From contig JAUXHN010000013.1 in NCBI GenBank assembly GCA_030621515.1, positions 1 through 40,352 of the forward strand: 40,352 nt of DNA, written 5' to 3'. The notes below the pieces were generated by a model. That model was not told the origin of the DNA. It searched no databases and saw only the letters and a list, made by a program, of their open reading frames with translations. The DNA is from Deltaproteobacteria bacterium. GTDB taxonomy: Bacteria; Myxococcota_A; Polyangia; JAAYKL01. This document shows, one piece after another, positions 16,783-26,631 of the stretch (position 1 is the first letter of the stretch; every line of letters begins with the position of its first letter). The position numbers and the translations under genes are program-made.

Positions 16783-16917
16783 ACAAAAGGCACTACCAGA
16801 TGCCTGACGTAGTGGTGGAGAAGTGTTGACGGGGTAGGTAGTGGGGCTACATAGCGGGATCCGGATGAACCCAAAAAAAAGATGTAATATTTCGGTGTAT
16901 GGTCAGACTATTGAGGT

Positions 16918-17421
16918 ATGGGCAGCGACCGAAAAGTCATCTTTGAGCGGATAACTCGCGATCATGGGGGCATCCTCGGCAGGATTGTCGAGAGCTATGC
17001 GCCGCCGGGTCCGGATCGGGACGACCTGGCTCAAGATGTGGGGTTGGCGATCTGGAAAGCGCTCAAGCTCTTTCGGGGCGATTGTTCGGAGCGGACGTTT
17101 GTGATCCGCATCGCTCACAACAGGGGGCTCAGCTTCGTTTTTCAGAAACGTCGGGTCCAAGTGCGCGAGAGTGTCGATGTTACCGATGATCGTCCGAGCC
17201 CGGAAGAGGTAGCGGGAAATGATCAGCGTCGTGAGGTCCTGCTTGCGGCGATCCGCATGCTGCCGGTAGGCTACAGGCAGGTTTTGACCCTTGCCCTCGA
17301 AGAACTGCCTCAAAAAAAGATAGCGCAAATCATAGGCATAAGCCCTCAAAATGTGGCCGTTCGCCTGAACCGGGCGCGGGGTATGCTCGAAAAAAGGATA
17401 AGGAGATACCATGATAGATAA
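16918..17421 (+). CDS. ECF-type RNA polymerase sigma factor
   Basis: A 167-residue sigma-70 family protein with only regions 2 and 4. Region 2 shows DDLAQDVGLAIWKALKLFRG and the RTFVIRIAHN helix. Region 4 shows LPVGYRQVLTLALEELPQKKIAQIIG, then ISPQNVAVRLNRARGML, the usual DNA-binding helix-turn-helix. It overlaps the next membrane protein gene by 11 bases, a layout typical of ECF sigma/anti-sigma pairs. ATG 16918 has TTGAGGT just upstream. The regulon is unknown; the alpha-2-macroglobulin/pbpC unit downstream is a candidate. Confidence 0.9.
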   Translation: MGSDRKVIFERITRDHGGILGRIVESYAPPGPDRDDLAQDVGLAIWKALKLFRGDCSERTFVIRIAHNRGLSFVFQKRRVQVRESVDVTDDRPSPEEVAGNDQRREVLLAAIRMLPVGYRQVLTLALEELPQKKIAQIIGISPQNVAVRLNRARGMLEKRIRRYHDR

Positions 17422-17989
17422 AGAGCTCTGGCAGGAATGGATCGACGACTTCAAAACCGGCGGGGAACACTTGCCGGACATTTCCAGCAAGGTGCGGCGC
17501 TCGGCGATGGAACTCGTGCTTGAACTGGTCGGTGTTTTTGTTGTCATTCCAGCAGTCATAGTGCTTGCGATCTACAAGGCGTCGCAGGGGTTCGCCCCAG
17601 ATCGGATCGTTTTGCTGGTGTTCACTCTGATCGTGCTGGGAATATCGGTGTACGCCTTCTTCAAATTTCGACGCGGGGCATTCAGAGCTCAGAGGGAAAC
17701 GCCTCGGGCTCTGCTCGATCTGCTCAAGAAGCAGGAGGGCGCGCGGTTGCGGGATCTTGCTCTCGCCAGGAAGTTGTTAATCGTTGTAGGAGCGGTGGTG
17801 ACTCTCAGGTTACCGTTCAAGCTCTGGATGAATCGGGTCGAATACGCCGAGGAGCCATGGCGGTTGGTTTGGGGGACCTGCATCATCTACGGTGTTCTGG
17901 CGCTTTGCTTTTTTGTCACCGTGCTGTGGCGACGCAAAAAGGAACATGCCCTCGAAATCCTCCGCGAAATTGAGCACAGCTTCGATTAA
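17411..17989 (+). CDS. Membrane protein overlapping the ECF sigma gene (putative anti-sigma factor)
   Basis: A 192-residue protein. The first ~35 residues are soluble (ELWQEWIDDFKTGG...), followed by paired hydrophobic segments near 36-55 and 65-82, a charged amphipathic region, and two more near 120-135 and 148-168. It has no recognisable zinc-binding anti-sigma motif (HxxxCxxC). The anti-sigma role is inferred only from the 11-base overlap with the sigma gene and the cytoplasmic-head/membrane layout. Confidence 0.6.
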   Translation: MIDKELWQEWIDDFKTGGEHLPDISSKVRRSAMELVLELVGVFVVIPAVIVLAIYKASQGFAPDRIVLLVFTLIVLGISVYAFFKFRRGAFRAQRETPRALLDLLKKQEGARLRDLALARKLLIVVGAVVTLRLPFKLWMNRVEYAEEPWRLVWGTCIIYGVLALCFFVTVLWRRKKEHALEILREIEHSFD

Positions 17990-18205
17990 GGGCTCTTTAT
18001 CAGAGCAAAAATCTGCAAAACGCAGCATTCGCGTGTGTTTTCGGCCGTTCAGCGGGGGTGTAACAGGCGGAAAGTATTGAGCATATTGCAATGCGGTGCC
18101 CTTTGGCGCGTTGGTACGGCCGTTGCTCTGTAATGCTGCGATGCTGAAGAAATCGAGAAAAGAACGGTCTAGCCTATTGAGATAGGTTCTTCAAGAGAGG
18201 TCGCC

Positions 18206-21200
18206 ATGAAAACGAACCCCCTTTTCCTTATGTTGTACATCGCGGTTGTCGTGAATCCCGGATGCGGTGCGCCGACAACCACCACGACCGGCGTCGTCTC
18301 GCCCCTGGTGGTGACGTCGTTTTCCCCCCGGGACGTCATGGACGATCGTGACGAGACCATTCGCATTCAGTTCGACCGGCCGGTGGTCGGCGAGGACGAG
18401 GTGGGGATCTCGGTTGCGAGACCGCCGGTGGCCATCGAGCCCGCCGCAGAGTTAGCGGCAATGTGGGACGATCGTCAGACTCTCGTCATCTCCGTGGTTG
18501 GCGAACTCGATCCGTCCACTCGCTACACAGTGAAATTGACGGGAGATATCGCCGAGCGGATCGATGATGAGGAATTCTCGTTCATCTACAAGCCCCTCGA
18601 ACTCGAAAAGCACTTCGGCGTCAACCTCCGCTGGACCGACACCATGCCGAGGATAGGCCTGGTGTTCAATCAGCCGGTCAGCGCTGCCGATCTTTCGGAC
18701 ATGTGCGTCATCGAGAGCGAGTCCGACCGCAGCAGGGTTCCAGTGGATACCGCAGACGACGCTCTGACCGGCGAGGAGATGGTTCTGTCGCCTTCCCGGG
18801 AGCTCGAGCAGGGAAGGCGGTACACGCTGGTTTGCGAAGGCCTCTCGGGCGCCTCGGGGGATATTGCTATGGAGTCTGCCCTGGAGATCGATTTCTGGAC
18901 CCGCCCGGTTTTCGAGATCGTCGATTTCCAGCCGGTGGGCAACGATATCTGGTCGGACGAGGTGAACATTGAGATCGAGTTCTCTACCCCCGTGGATGCA
19001 GAGAAGCTCAAAGGCGCACTGAGATCGCGTCCGAAGATCGCCGGGCTCGACAAGGGGACCTTCGACCTGGACGGCACGCGATACAGGGTCATGGTCGATC
19101 TGAAGTCATCCACCGATTACAAGGTTTCGTTCGACAAACCCCTCACGGATATCTTCTCGCAGAGCCTGAGCGACAAGTTCACCAGGTCATTCACAACTGG
19201 ACAGGCCCGGCCCCGACTGGTCATGGAGACCGGCATCTTCGCGGTAGAAACCGCAAACGAAGGCGGCGCCTACCCCGTATGGACCAAGAACCTCTCGCGT
19301 TTCGACGTGACCTGCGCGCGGGTGCCCAAGCGCAAGGTGGTGGGGTTGCTCACGGGATCCATGAATTACGACCCCTGGTACGACGCGGGGGACAACCGTG
19401 ACCTGGATTGGAAGAAGCTGGGCCTCAAGAAGAAGAAGCGCAATGTGAAGATCAAGAAGGCCAAAGATAAGTGGCACCTGTCGAATATCCGTTTCGACAA
19501 GCTTTGCGGAGGGGGGAAGGGGAAGGGCAAGGGCAAGGGCCTTTTCATGGCGGAGATGAACTCGGACCAGGTGAAGCTCGATGAGGACTACCCGTGGCGA
19601 TATCATCCGAGAAAGAGAGTTCTGGCGAACCTGACCGACCTGGGCGTGCTGGTCAAGGCGGGCTCCGCAGCCGGGCTCGTGTGGGTCACGGGTTTGAGCG
19701 ACGGAGCTCCCGTGGAAGCTGCCCGGGTGACTGTCTATACGCCGCGCGGTCGCAAGGCTTTCAGTGGTACCACGGACAGTGACGGCATCCTCCGGGTTCC
19801 CGGAGCGGACGAATTACTCAGGCAGGACGGGGCGGGCGACAAGGACGATCATGAGGACGAGTGGGGCTACGATGAGTACGACACCTGGCGCTCCAGGCGT
19901 CTGATCGTGGTGGTGGAAAAGGGCGCGGACATGGCCGTGGTGGACGGCAACTGGTCGAACGGGATCCAGATATGGAACTTCGGTGTGACCGCCGACTATC
20001 GGGGTGGTGAGACGCGCCTGAGGGGGTTCATCCTCTCGGACAGGGGGATCTACCGACCGGGCGAGACGGTTCACTTCAAGGGGCTCATTCGCCAGGTGGC
20101 GCTCGGGAAATCGCCCAGTGTTCCAGATAATGCCCGGGTGGCTCTCCACGTGGAGGACAGTCGCGGCTCGACCGTGCTGGAGCGGTCGGTGAGGTTGTCC
20201 AGGTACGGGGGGTTCGGATTTGATCTGAAACTCGGGAAAGAGTCGAGCCTCGGTGATTACTACGTGACCGCGACGGTCAAGGGCCGGACGTTTCGCGAGA
20301 GCTTCATAGTGGAGGAGTTCAAGAAGGTCACCTACGAGCTGAAAATGAGTTCCACGAAACGCCACACCCGACTTGGCAAGAAGCTCCGGTTCGACCTCAC
20401 CGCCGACTATCTCTTCGGGGCCCCCGTGAGTAACGCCGACATCGAATGGACCGTTTCCCGCAGGCCCCATCATCTCCACTTTCCCGATCATGAGCAGTAC
20501 ACTTTCGCGGACGATGCGGCGGATGGGTGGAGCTACTGGTGGTGGGAAAGGGATGACAACCGTTACATGAGCTTCGTCTCCGACGGAGGCGGGCTGACGG
20601 ATGAGCGAGGCAGGTACGGGTTCACGGTGCGCGACGAGGTAGCGGATCTGAAGGGACCTCAGGATTACGTCATTCAGGTGACAGCGCAGGATCAGACGGG
20701 CGAGACCGTCAGCAAACGGATGTCGGTTACCGCCCATCGCTCGGATGTCTATGTGGGCCTGCATGCCCAGGAGTGGGTGCAGGCGGTAGGGATGCCGTTC
20801 TCGGTCAACACTATCGCGTTGAGCCCACAAGGAGAGCAGCTGCCGTTAAAGGCCAGGCTCAGTTATGTCCGACAGAGGCAGGTATGTACTCACAAGGGTA
20901 GATATCGCTCGATTTCGACGTGTGAGCTGAAGCACGACAAGGTGTGGTCGCGAATCGTCGATATACCCGGCACCGGCACCGGGACAGAGCGGATAATGCC
21001 AGAGGAGCCCGGCGAGTACGTGATCCGGCTGGATGGCGAGGATTCCGCGGGGAACAAGGTATCGGCCTCCCGGTTTGTGTGGGTGCTCGGCAAGGGTGAG
21101 GCCTTCTGGAGCGGCGACGAGTCGGCGCGTATGTCCCTGGTTGCCGGGAAGTCGAAGTACGAGCCTGGCGAGATCGCAAAGCTGGCGCCGCGAAGCTCCC

Positions 21201-23794
21201 TGGGTCCGTCCATTGCCCTGGTGACCCTCGAGCGCAACGGGATCATCGACGCGTTCGTGAAGAAGATGGACAACGCGGGGCAGGGCATCGAGGTTCCCGT
21301 CAAGGAGGCGTATGCGCCGAACCTGTTCGTGTCCGTGTCGATGGTCAAGGGAAGGACGGGCGAGGGGGATCGCCATCGGCCGAGGTTTCAGATGGGTATC
21401 GTGGAGCTCGATGTCACGACAGGGCACCAGCGCCTCGACATCAATATCAAAATGGACAAGAAGAGCTACGAGCCGGGGCAGAAGGTCAACGGCGTGATAC
21501 GGGTCCTGTCGGGCGGCAAGCCGGTGAAATCCGAAATCGCGGTTTCCGTTGCGGACGAGGGTGTTCTATCGCTCATCGGCTACAAGACGCCCGATCCCAT
21601 GAAAACATTTTACAAGGCGTGGGGCCTCGGTGTGGACAACGCCACCAATCTCAACCGGATCTCCCGGCTCAACGATCCGCGGGTCATCGACCCGGACGAG
21701 GGCGGAGACTCGGGTGATGGTGGCGGGCCCGACGTGCGCTCCCGTTTCGTGTCGTCCGCTTTCTGGGCATCGAGCCTTGAAACCGATGAGAGAGGAGAGG
21801 TGAAATTCAGCTTCATCGCTCCGGATAACCTCACCGCTTTTCGGGTGATGGCCGTTGCCGCCGATACGGGCTCCAGGTTCGGATCCGGCGAGAAACGCTT
21901 CACTGTTAAAAAGCCGCTCTTGCTTCGTTCGCTCCTGCCGCGGTTCATTTCCACGGGGGATCGGATCCGGGCGGGCGTGGAGATCCGGAACCTGACTGGC
22001 CGGGGCGGGAAGGCGAAAGTTACGGTATCGGCCGCGGGCTGCAAGTTGGCGAAGCGAAAGAAGACGGTTGAGATTTCCCGGGGCGGATCGGCGGTGGTGA
22101 GGTTCCCGGCGACCGCGCAAATGAGCGGGCACGCAACCTTCACCTTCAGGGTTTCCATGGGAGAGCATTCGGACGCGGTGAAGATCAAGATCCCGGTCAA
22201 GCGCCCCATGGCGCTGGACAAGAAGGTCCTCTCCCGCGGCAGATCGGATGGAAAATCGAGGGTGGCCCTCTCCTGGGGGGATGAAGTGATCGAGAAGGAG
22301 AGCCGCCTGGAGGTCACCGTGGACAGGACCGGCCTCAGCGAGCTCGCTCCTAGCTTGAGGTACCTGGTAGAGTACCCCTACGGATGCCTGGAGCAGACGT
22401 TGTCGCGATTGATTCCCCTGCTCAAGGTGAAGGACCTGGCAGGGTCCATGGATATCAAGGATCTTAAAGGACCCAGGCTTCGAAAGTTCATCAAGCTGGG
22501 ACTGGCCAAGGTCGTGCGTCACCAGCACGATGACGGGCATTTCAGCCTGTGGCCCGGCGGCGTGACCTATCCTCACCTTACGATCTATGCCCTCTTTGGT
22601 CTCAGCGAGGCGAAGCGCGCCGGCGTGAAGGTCGACGAGAATGCGATCGCTCGCGGTGTCACGGCCGTCAGGAGGTGGGCGAACGAGAAGGGCCACTCCA
22701 TCGACTCGCCTGGAGAGGGTGGAACCCTTGCGATGGCGGCCTACGTGCTGGCCGAGCTGGGCCAGGCCGACACCGGGCTCAACGCTCGATTGTTCGAAAA
22801 GCGTGCGGGGTTGCCCGTGTATGGAAAGGCGTTCGCGCTGTTGGCTATCGGGGCCTCGGGAGGATCAAAGGAGGAGATGCGGATTCTGGAGGAGGATATC
22901 CTTGCGGAACTGGTTGGCAAGCGCGGCGTCGTGAAGGTTCGCGAGAGGTCCGACATGCGAAAGTACATGAGCTCCGACGTACGATCGTCGGCGATTGTTC
23001 TGGCGGCGTTGCTGCGTTTCAACCCGAAGAACAAGAAGATCTCCGGGCTGGTCGAGGGGTTGCGTCGGGAACAGAAGCCGGGCGGATACTGGGGAAGCAC
23101 CCAGGACAACAGCTATGCCCTGGTGGCGCTCGCCGACTACGCGAGGGCGATGAAAAAGGGAAATCTCCATGTGACCATCAGGCTGAACGGCAAAAAGCTC
23201 ATTGCCCGGCGCCTGACCGGTAACCAGATCCTTTCGTACTCGCGCCCCCTGAGCCGCATCAAGAGAGGAGACCTGGAGATCGAGACGGACGGTCCCGCGC
23301 GCCACTCGGTGAGGCTGGTGCTGGCGGCCTCCGACGACCGGTCCAGGAGCGTGGAGCGGGGGTTTTCGCTGAAGAGGGAGTACCTGGATCCCAGGAGCGG
23401 GGAGCGCATGACACGGTTCAGGGTAGGGGACCTCGTGCGGGTCAAGATTACCGTTCAAACACCGAAGGACAGGGCCTACGTGGCCGTCGTCGATCGGTTA
23501 CCGGCGGGGTTCGAGGCGGTCAACACGCGGCTGGCCACGTCGGTGCAGGACACCCGTGCGCAGGAGCCCCGGGATCGGTGGTACTGGCGGCCGGGCTGGA
23601 CACACACCGAGCTGAAGGACGATCGCGTGCTCGCCTTCGCGGACAGGATGGTGTCCGGGGAACTGGAGATGATGTATCTGGCCAGGGCCGTAACCCCCGG
23701 GACGTTCACCGCCGCTCCGGCCGGTGCGGAGGCGATGTACGAGCCGGAGGTAAACGGCCGCACGGTATCGAGGAAGGTCGAGGTGGGGCGGTGA
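18206..23794 (+). CDS. Bacterial alpha-2-macroglobulin with intact thioester
   Basis: An 1862-residue periplasmic protease trap. A signal peptide ends at NPGC; the lipobox is poor, so lipidation is uncertain. Ig-like macroglobulin repeats follow, then the family block DRGIYRPGE at about residues 612-620, the A2M domain (SSAFWASSLETD...FIAPDNLTAFRVMA, ~1180-1215) and the thioester YGCLEQ with Cys1394 and Gln1397. A helical thioester domain and a receptor-binding-like C-terminus complete it. An unusual Lys/Gly-rich segment (~403-450, with KKKKR and GKGKGKGKG) interrupts the N-terminal half. Length exceeds E. coli YfhM (1653). GTGA overlap with pbpC is the widespread pairing, thought to combine trapping of invading proteases with cell-wall repair. 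ATG 18206 follows AAGAGAGG. Confidence 0.93.
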   Translation: MKTNPLFLMLYIAVVVNPGCGAPTTTTTGVVSPLVVTSFSPRDVMDDRDETIRIQFDRPVVGEDEVGISVARPPVAIEPAAELAAMWDDRQTLVISVVGELDPSTRYTVKLTGDIAERIDDEEFSFIYKPLELEKHFGVNLRWTDTMPRIGLVFNQPVSAADLSDMCVIESESDRSRVPVDTADDALTGEEMVLSPSRELEQGRRYTLVCEGLSGASGDIAMESALEIDFWTRPVFEIVDFQPVGNDIWSDEVNIEIEFSTPVDAEKLKGALRSRPKIAGLDKGTFDLDGTRYRVMVDLKSSTDYKVSFDKPLTDIFSQSLSDKFTRSFTTGQARPRLVMETGIFAVETANEGGAYPVWTKNLSRFDVTCARVPKRKVVGLLTGSMNYDPWYDAGDNRDLDWKKLGLKKKKRNVKIKKAKDKWHLSNIRFDKLCGGGKGKGKGKGLFMAEMNSDQVKLDEDYPWRYHPRKRVLANLTDLGVLVKAGSAAGLVWVTGLSDGAPVEAARVTVYTPRGRKAFSGTTDSDGILRVPGADELLRQDGAGDKDDHEDEWGYDEYDTWRSRRLIVVVEKGADMAVVDGNWSNGIQIWNFGVTADYRGGETRLRGFILSDRGIYRPGETVHFKGLIRQVALGKSPSVPDNARVALHVEDSRGSTVLERSVRLSRYGGFGFDLKLGKESSLGDYYVTATVKGRTFRESFIVEEFKKVTYELKMSSTKRHTRLGKKLRFDLTADYLFGAPVSNADIEWTVSRRPHHLHFPDHEQYTFADDAADGWSYWWWERDDNRYMSFVSDGGGLTDERGRYGFTVRDEVADLKGPQDYVIQVTAQDQTGETVSKRMSVTAHRSDVYVGLHAQEWVQAVGMPFSVNTIALSPQGEQLPLKARLSYVRQRQVCTHKGRYRSISTCELKHDKVWSRIVDIPGTGTGTERIMPEEPGEYVIRLDGEDSAGNKVSASRFVWVLGKGEAFWSGDESARMSLVAGKSKYEPGEIAKLAPRSSLGPSIALVTLERNGIIDAFVKKMDNAGQGIEVPVKEAYAPNLFVSVSMVKGRTGEGDRHRPRFQMGIVELDVTTGHQRLDINIKMDKKSYEPGQKVNGVIRVLSGGKPVKSEIAVSVADEGVLSLIGYKTPDPMKTFYKAWGLGVDNATNLNRISRLNDPRVIDPDEGGDSGDGGGPDVRSRFVSSAFWASSLETDERGEVKFSFIAPDNLTAFRVMAVAADTGSRFGSGEKRFTVKKPLLLRSLLPRFISTGDRIRAGVEIRNLTGRGGKAKVTVSAAGCKLAKRKKTVEISRGGSAVVRFPATAQMSGHATFTFRVSMGEHSDAVKIKIPVKRPMALDKKVLSRGRSDGKSRVALSWGDEVIEKESRLEVTVDRTGLSELAPSLRYLVEYPYGCLEQTLSRLIPLLKVKDLAGSMDIKDLKGPRLRKFIKLGLAKVVRHQHDDGHFSLWPGGVTYPHLTIYALFGLSEAKRAGVKVDENAIARGVTAVRRWANEKGHSIDSPGEGGTLAMAAYVLAELGQADTGLNARLFEKRAGLPVYGKAFALLAIGASGGSKEEMRILEEDILAELVGKRGVVKVRERSDMRKYMSSDVRSSAIVLAALLRFNPKNKKISGLVEGLRREQKPGGYWGSTQDNSYALVALADYARAMKKGNLHVTIRLNGKKLIARRLTGNQILSYSRPLSRIKRGDLEIETDGPARHSVRLVLAASDDRSRSVERGFSLKREYLDPRSGERMTRFRVGDLVRVKITVQTPKDRAYVAVVDRLPAGFEAVNTRLATSVQDTRAQEPRDRWYWRPGWTHTELKDDRVLAFADRMVSGELEMMYLARAVTPGTFTAAPAGAEAMYEPEVNGRTVSRKVEVGR

Positions 23795-25824
23795 TTCGGC
23801 GGACACTCAATATAATTGTCGTTCTGCTTGTTGCGGCAACCGTCGCCGTGGGCGTCACGCTCGCGATTGCCGTCTTCTCGTTCAGATACCCCACGGAGTT
23901 GCTGTCAAACGAGACTGGCGGACCCCTGGTCACCACCGACAGGAACGGGCGGGTGCTCAGACGGACGGTGGCCACCGACGGTCGGCCCGGGCGGGAGGCC
24001 TGGGTGACTCTCGGCAAGATACGATCCCACGCGGTATTGGCGGTGCTGGCCTCCGAGGACGAGAGGTTCTATGCGCATCACGGGGTAGATCCTTACGGGA
24101 TCATGAGGGCCGTATGGTTGAACATCGCCGAGCGCAGGATAGGGTACGGTGGATCCACTATAACCATGCAGCTGGTGCGCATGATCCATTCCCCGAACCA
24201 GAATCGGACGCTTGCCAACAAGGTCAAGGAGGCCATTTTGGCGTTGCGGATGGAGAGGGATGTCGAGAAGCACGAGATCCTCGAGCAGTATCTCAACAGG
24301 GCCTATTACGGCGCTGGAGCATACGGCCTCGAGGCCGCGGCGCAGACCTACTTCGGGAAACCCGCGGCCGCCCTGAGCACCGGCGAGGCCACGCTGCTCG
24401 CCATCGTTCCGAGATCCCCCAATCTGTACGAGCCCTCACGCAATCTACCGCGCGCTCTGAAAAGACGGGACCACGTTCTGGGATTGCTGGAGAAGCGCGG
24501 GCTCATGACACACAAGGAGGTGAAATGGGCAAGGTCCCAGGCCGTGAAGCCGGTCGCCCGTCGACCGCAGTTCGAGGCGCCCCATTTCTGCGACTGGGTG
24601 ATGGACACGCTCCCGGACCGCGTGAGGATGCGGGGCGGCGTGGTGAGGACAAGCCTCGACCTCAACCTTCAAAAAGCGCTGGAGCACAGGTTGAAAGAGC
24701 ATGTGGATCTGATGAGATCTCGGGGTATGACCCAGGCGGGCATGGTCGTGCTGGACACGGTCACCGGAGAGGTGCTCGCGATGGTGGGGTCAAAGGAGTT
24801 CTTCGACACGGACGGACAGATCAACATCACCACTCGACGGCGTCATCCGGGATCGGCGCTCAAGCCTTTTGTCTACGCGCTAGCCCTGGAGGAGGGGGAC
24901 ACGACGGCTTCAATCGCATACGACATCCACGAGGTTCCATCCCGATATCGCCTGAAGAAGGTGACCGTAAAGGAGCGAGGGCCGGTTCGCTATCGAGAGG
25001 CGCTGGCCGGATCGTACAACCTGGCCGCGGTTCACGTCCTGGAGAAGGTAGGCGAAGAGAAGTTGGTGTCCAGGTTGCGAACGGCCGGTGTGGGCGATGT
25101 GCCGGGGGATCCCCGGGATTACGGGCTGAGGTTGGCCCTCGGCGCCACAAAGGTGCGGCTGGTGGATCTGGCAGCCGGTTACGGGTTCATGGTGCGCGGC
25201 GGGTATGTTACTCGCCCGACGCCCGTCATCGAGGTTTTAATGGAGCGAGCGGGGGTCTGGCGGCCCGAGGCGACTCCCGAGAGGAAAGTTTTCTCTTCGA
25301 AAGTGAGCTGGCTGGTGATGGACATGCTCTCCGATCCGGAGGCGCGAAGGCCCATGTTCGGAAACGAACTGCCGGTGGACGACATGTCCTTTCAGGTGGC
25401 GTTCAAGACGGGAACCTCACGCGGATTTGCGGATACCGTTGCGGTCGGGGTCACCGAGCAGCTAACCGTGGCGGCCTGGGCGGGCAATTTCGATGGGAAA
25501 CCCACCCGGGGTGTCGTGGCCATGGACGGGGCGGCGCCCCTGGTGAGGGCGGGGCTGATGATTGGCGCTTCGGGGCGCGGGCTTACTCTCCCGGCAAAGC
25601 CTGAGGGGATAGTAGCCCGGAGGATTTGTCCCCTGTCCGGGAAGCCGGCTTCCGCAGACTGTCCTCACGCCAAGCGGGAATATTTCGAGCGCGGAAAGAT
25701 CCCGGGCGGGCGCTGCGACTGGCACGTGATGGAGGGCGATCGCCTGGTCGTGAACTATCCGAGGGAGGCATCCCGCTGGGCCGCGAACACCGCGAACGCC
25801 GCGGGCCGCGCCTTCACTCAGTAA
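23791..25824 (+). CDS. pbpC: Penicillin-binding protein 1C (bifunctional transglycosylase/transpeptidase)
   Basis: A 677-residue inner-membrane protein with one N-terminal anchor (residues ~6-33). The GT51 glycosyltransferase domain has catalytic Glu89 in SEDERFYAHHGVD and the GGSTITMQLVR motif. The transpeptidase domain has Ser355 in GSALKP (SxxK), SYN (SxN) in AGSYNLAA and KTGTS. The Cys-rich C-terminal extension (CPLSGKPASADCPHAKREYF) is the PBP1C-specific domain. It uses GTG 23791 overlapping the alpha-2-macroglobulin stop, so the two are translationally coupled. It overlaps the convergent minus-strand gene by seven bases. Confidence 0.94.
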   Translation: MIRRTLNIIVVLLVAATVAVGVTLAIAVFSFRYPTELLSNETGGPLVTTDRNGRVLRRTVATDGRPGREAWVTLGKIRSHAVLAVLASEDERFYAHHGVDPYGIMRAVWLNIAERRIGYGGSTITMQLVRMIHSPNQNRTLANKVKEAILALRMERDVEKHEILEQYLNRAYYGAGAYGLEAAAQTYFGKPAAALSTGEATLLAIVPRSPNLYEPSRNLPRALKRRDHVLGLLEKRGLMTHKEVKWARSQAVKPVARRPQFEAPHFCDWVMDTLPDRVRMRGGVVRTSLDLNLQKALEHRLKEHVDLMRSRGMTQAGMVVLDTVTGEVLAMVGSKEFFDTDGQINITTRRRHPGSALKPFVYALALEEGDTTASIAYDIHEVPSRYRLKKVTVKERGPVRYREALAGSYNLAAVHVLEKVGEEKLVSRLRTAGVGDVPGDPRDYGLRLALGATKVRLVDLAAGYGFMVRGGYVTRPTPVIEVLMERAGVWRPEATPERKVFSSKVSWLVMDMLSDPEARRPMFGNELPVDDMSFQVAFKTGTSRGFADTVAVGVTEQLTVAAWAGNFDGKPTRGVVAMDGAAPLVRAGLMIGASGRGLTLPAKPEGIVARRICPLSGKPASADCPHAKREYFERGKIPGGRCDWHVMEGDRLVVNYPREASRWAANTANAAGRAFTQ

Positions 25825-26429
25825 GGGTTGTCGTCCAGCGTCACTTCCCCATCTCCGTTTTCGGGATCCGGGGCGGGTGGATCCTGGGCAAGGAGCTCCA
25901 CGACAAGGCGATTTCGAGATTTGCTCCTCGATCTCTTCTTTGCGCGTGGTCTTTTCGTGGGAACGGCGAGAGAGTCGCCCGACACGGACGGTATCCTGGT
26001 CGAGGTGACAGCTGGGAGGATCTCGGTTTTTGTTTCCATCGGGACGATCGCCGCTTGTACCGGCGGGTTGTTTTGAAAAACCTCGCTCGCAGTGAAACTG
26101 GAGGCGACCTGTGAAGGGGGTTTCAGTGCCAGGTAGAGCACTCCGGTGGTTGCGAGGAGAAACGCGGCGAGAAAGAAGATCAGTGATGAGAAGGGAACTA
26201 TTCTCACGTCGGCGCCCATGCGCGCCTGCAGGACGGGATTGATCGGAGCGGGAGAATCGTCATCGTCGGCTTTCCCCTTGTTTGACGCGAAAGAGAATCG
26301 CTCGGTCTGGCTGATTCGCCTTTTCGATCCCGAACTCTCCGACCAGAACCTGATGGTCACTTCACGGGAAGAGAAGTCAGTGAGACGGCTTGTCGGGGTT
26401 ATTTCAATTACGATCGAATCGGCAACCAT
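25818..26429 (-). CDS. Hypothetical single-pass membrane protein
   Basis: A 203-residue protein. The N-terminal ~95 residues are soluble and contain paired hydrophobic strands (DSIVIEITP, SREVTIRFW). One strong transmembrane segment (SSLIFFLAAFLLATTGVLYLAL cut short here) lies near 100-122. The C-terminal part is Pro/Ser/Thr-rich with a very basic cluster (KRPRAKKRSRSKSR), ending acidic. ATG 26429 is chosen because GAAAGGAGG lies upstream; a longer frame to 26522 has no ribosome site. I do not recognise a family. Confidence 0.6.
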   Translation of the reverse strand: MVADSIVIEITPTSRLTDFSSREVTIRFWSESSGSKRRISQTERFSFASNKGKADDDDSPAPINPVLQARMGADVRIVPFSSLIFFLAAFLLATTGVLYLALKPPSQVASSFTASEVFQNNPPVQAAIVPMETKTEILPAVTSTRIPSVSGDSLAVPTKRPRAKKRSRSKSRNRLVVELLAQDPPAPDPENGDGEVTLDDNPY

Positions 26430-26576
26430 GCAGGCCTCCTTTCCAGAAGCGGCGAGCGTACTTTCGGCGTATGACAACGACCGAAACCGCCGCCTCGAGG
26501 GCATTGAGTTTTTCGGAATCACCGACCTGCAGGTACACTAATAACATAATCACGATCTGGGATTTTGCACGGGGTG

Positions 26577-26595
26577 GTGCGAAAAAAATTCGCAC
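26577..26595. other. Short hairpin in the 26430-26631 intergenic region
   Basis: GTGCGAA (26577-26583) and TTCGCAC (26589-26595) form a perfect 7-bp stem around five A. It lies between two minus-strand genes. On the minus strand no T-run follows, so a terminator role is uncertain. Confidence 0.35.
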
Positions 26596-26631
26596 TTTGT
26601 TACGTTTTCGAAAGAAAAGAGAAAGGCAGGG

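Noticed and set aside
16866-16910. ECF-type autoregulatory promoter (GAACCC upstream of the sigma gene)
   Set aside because: No -10 element at the expected distance.
24114-25604. 496-residue plus-strand ORF
   Set aside because: Out-of-frame shadow of pbpC; Gly/Arg-rich with no domain.
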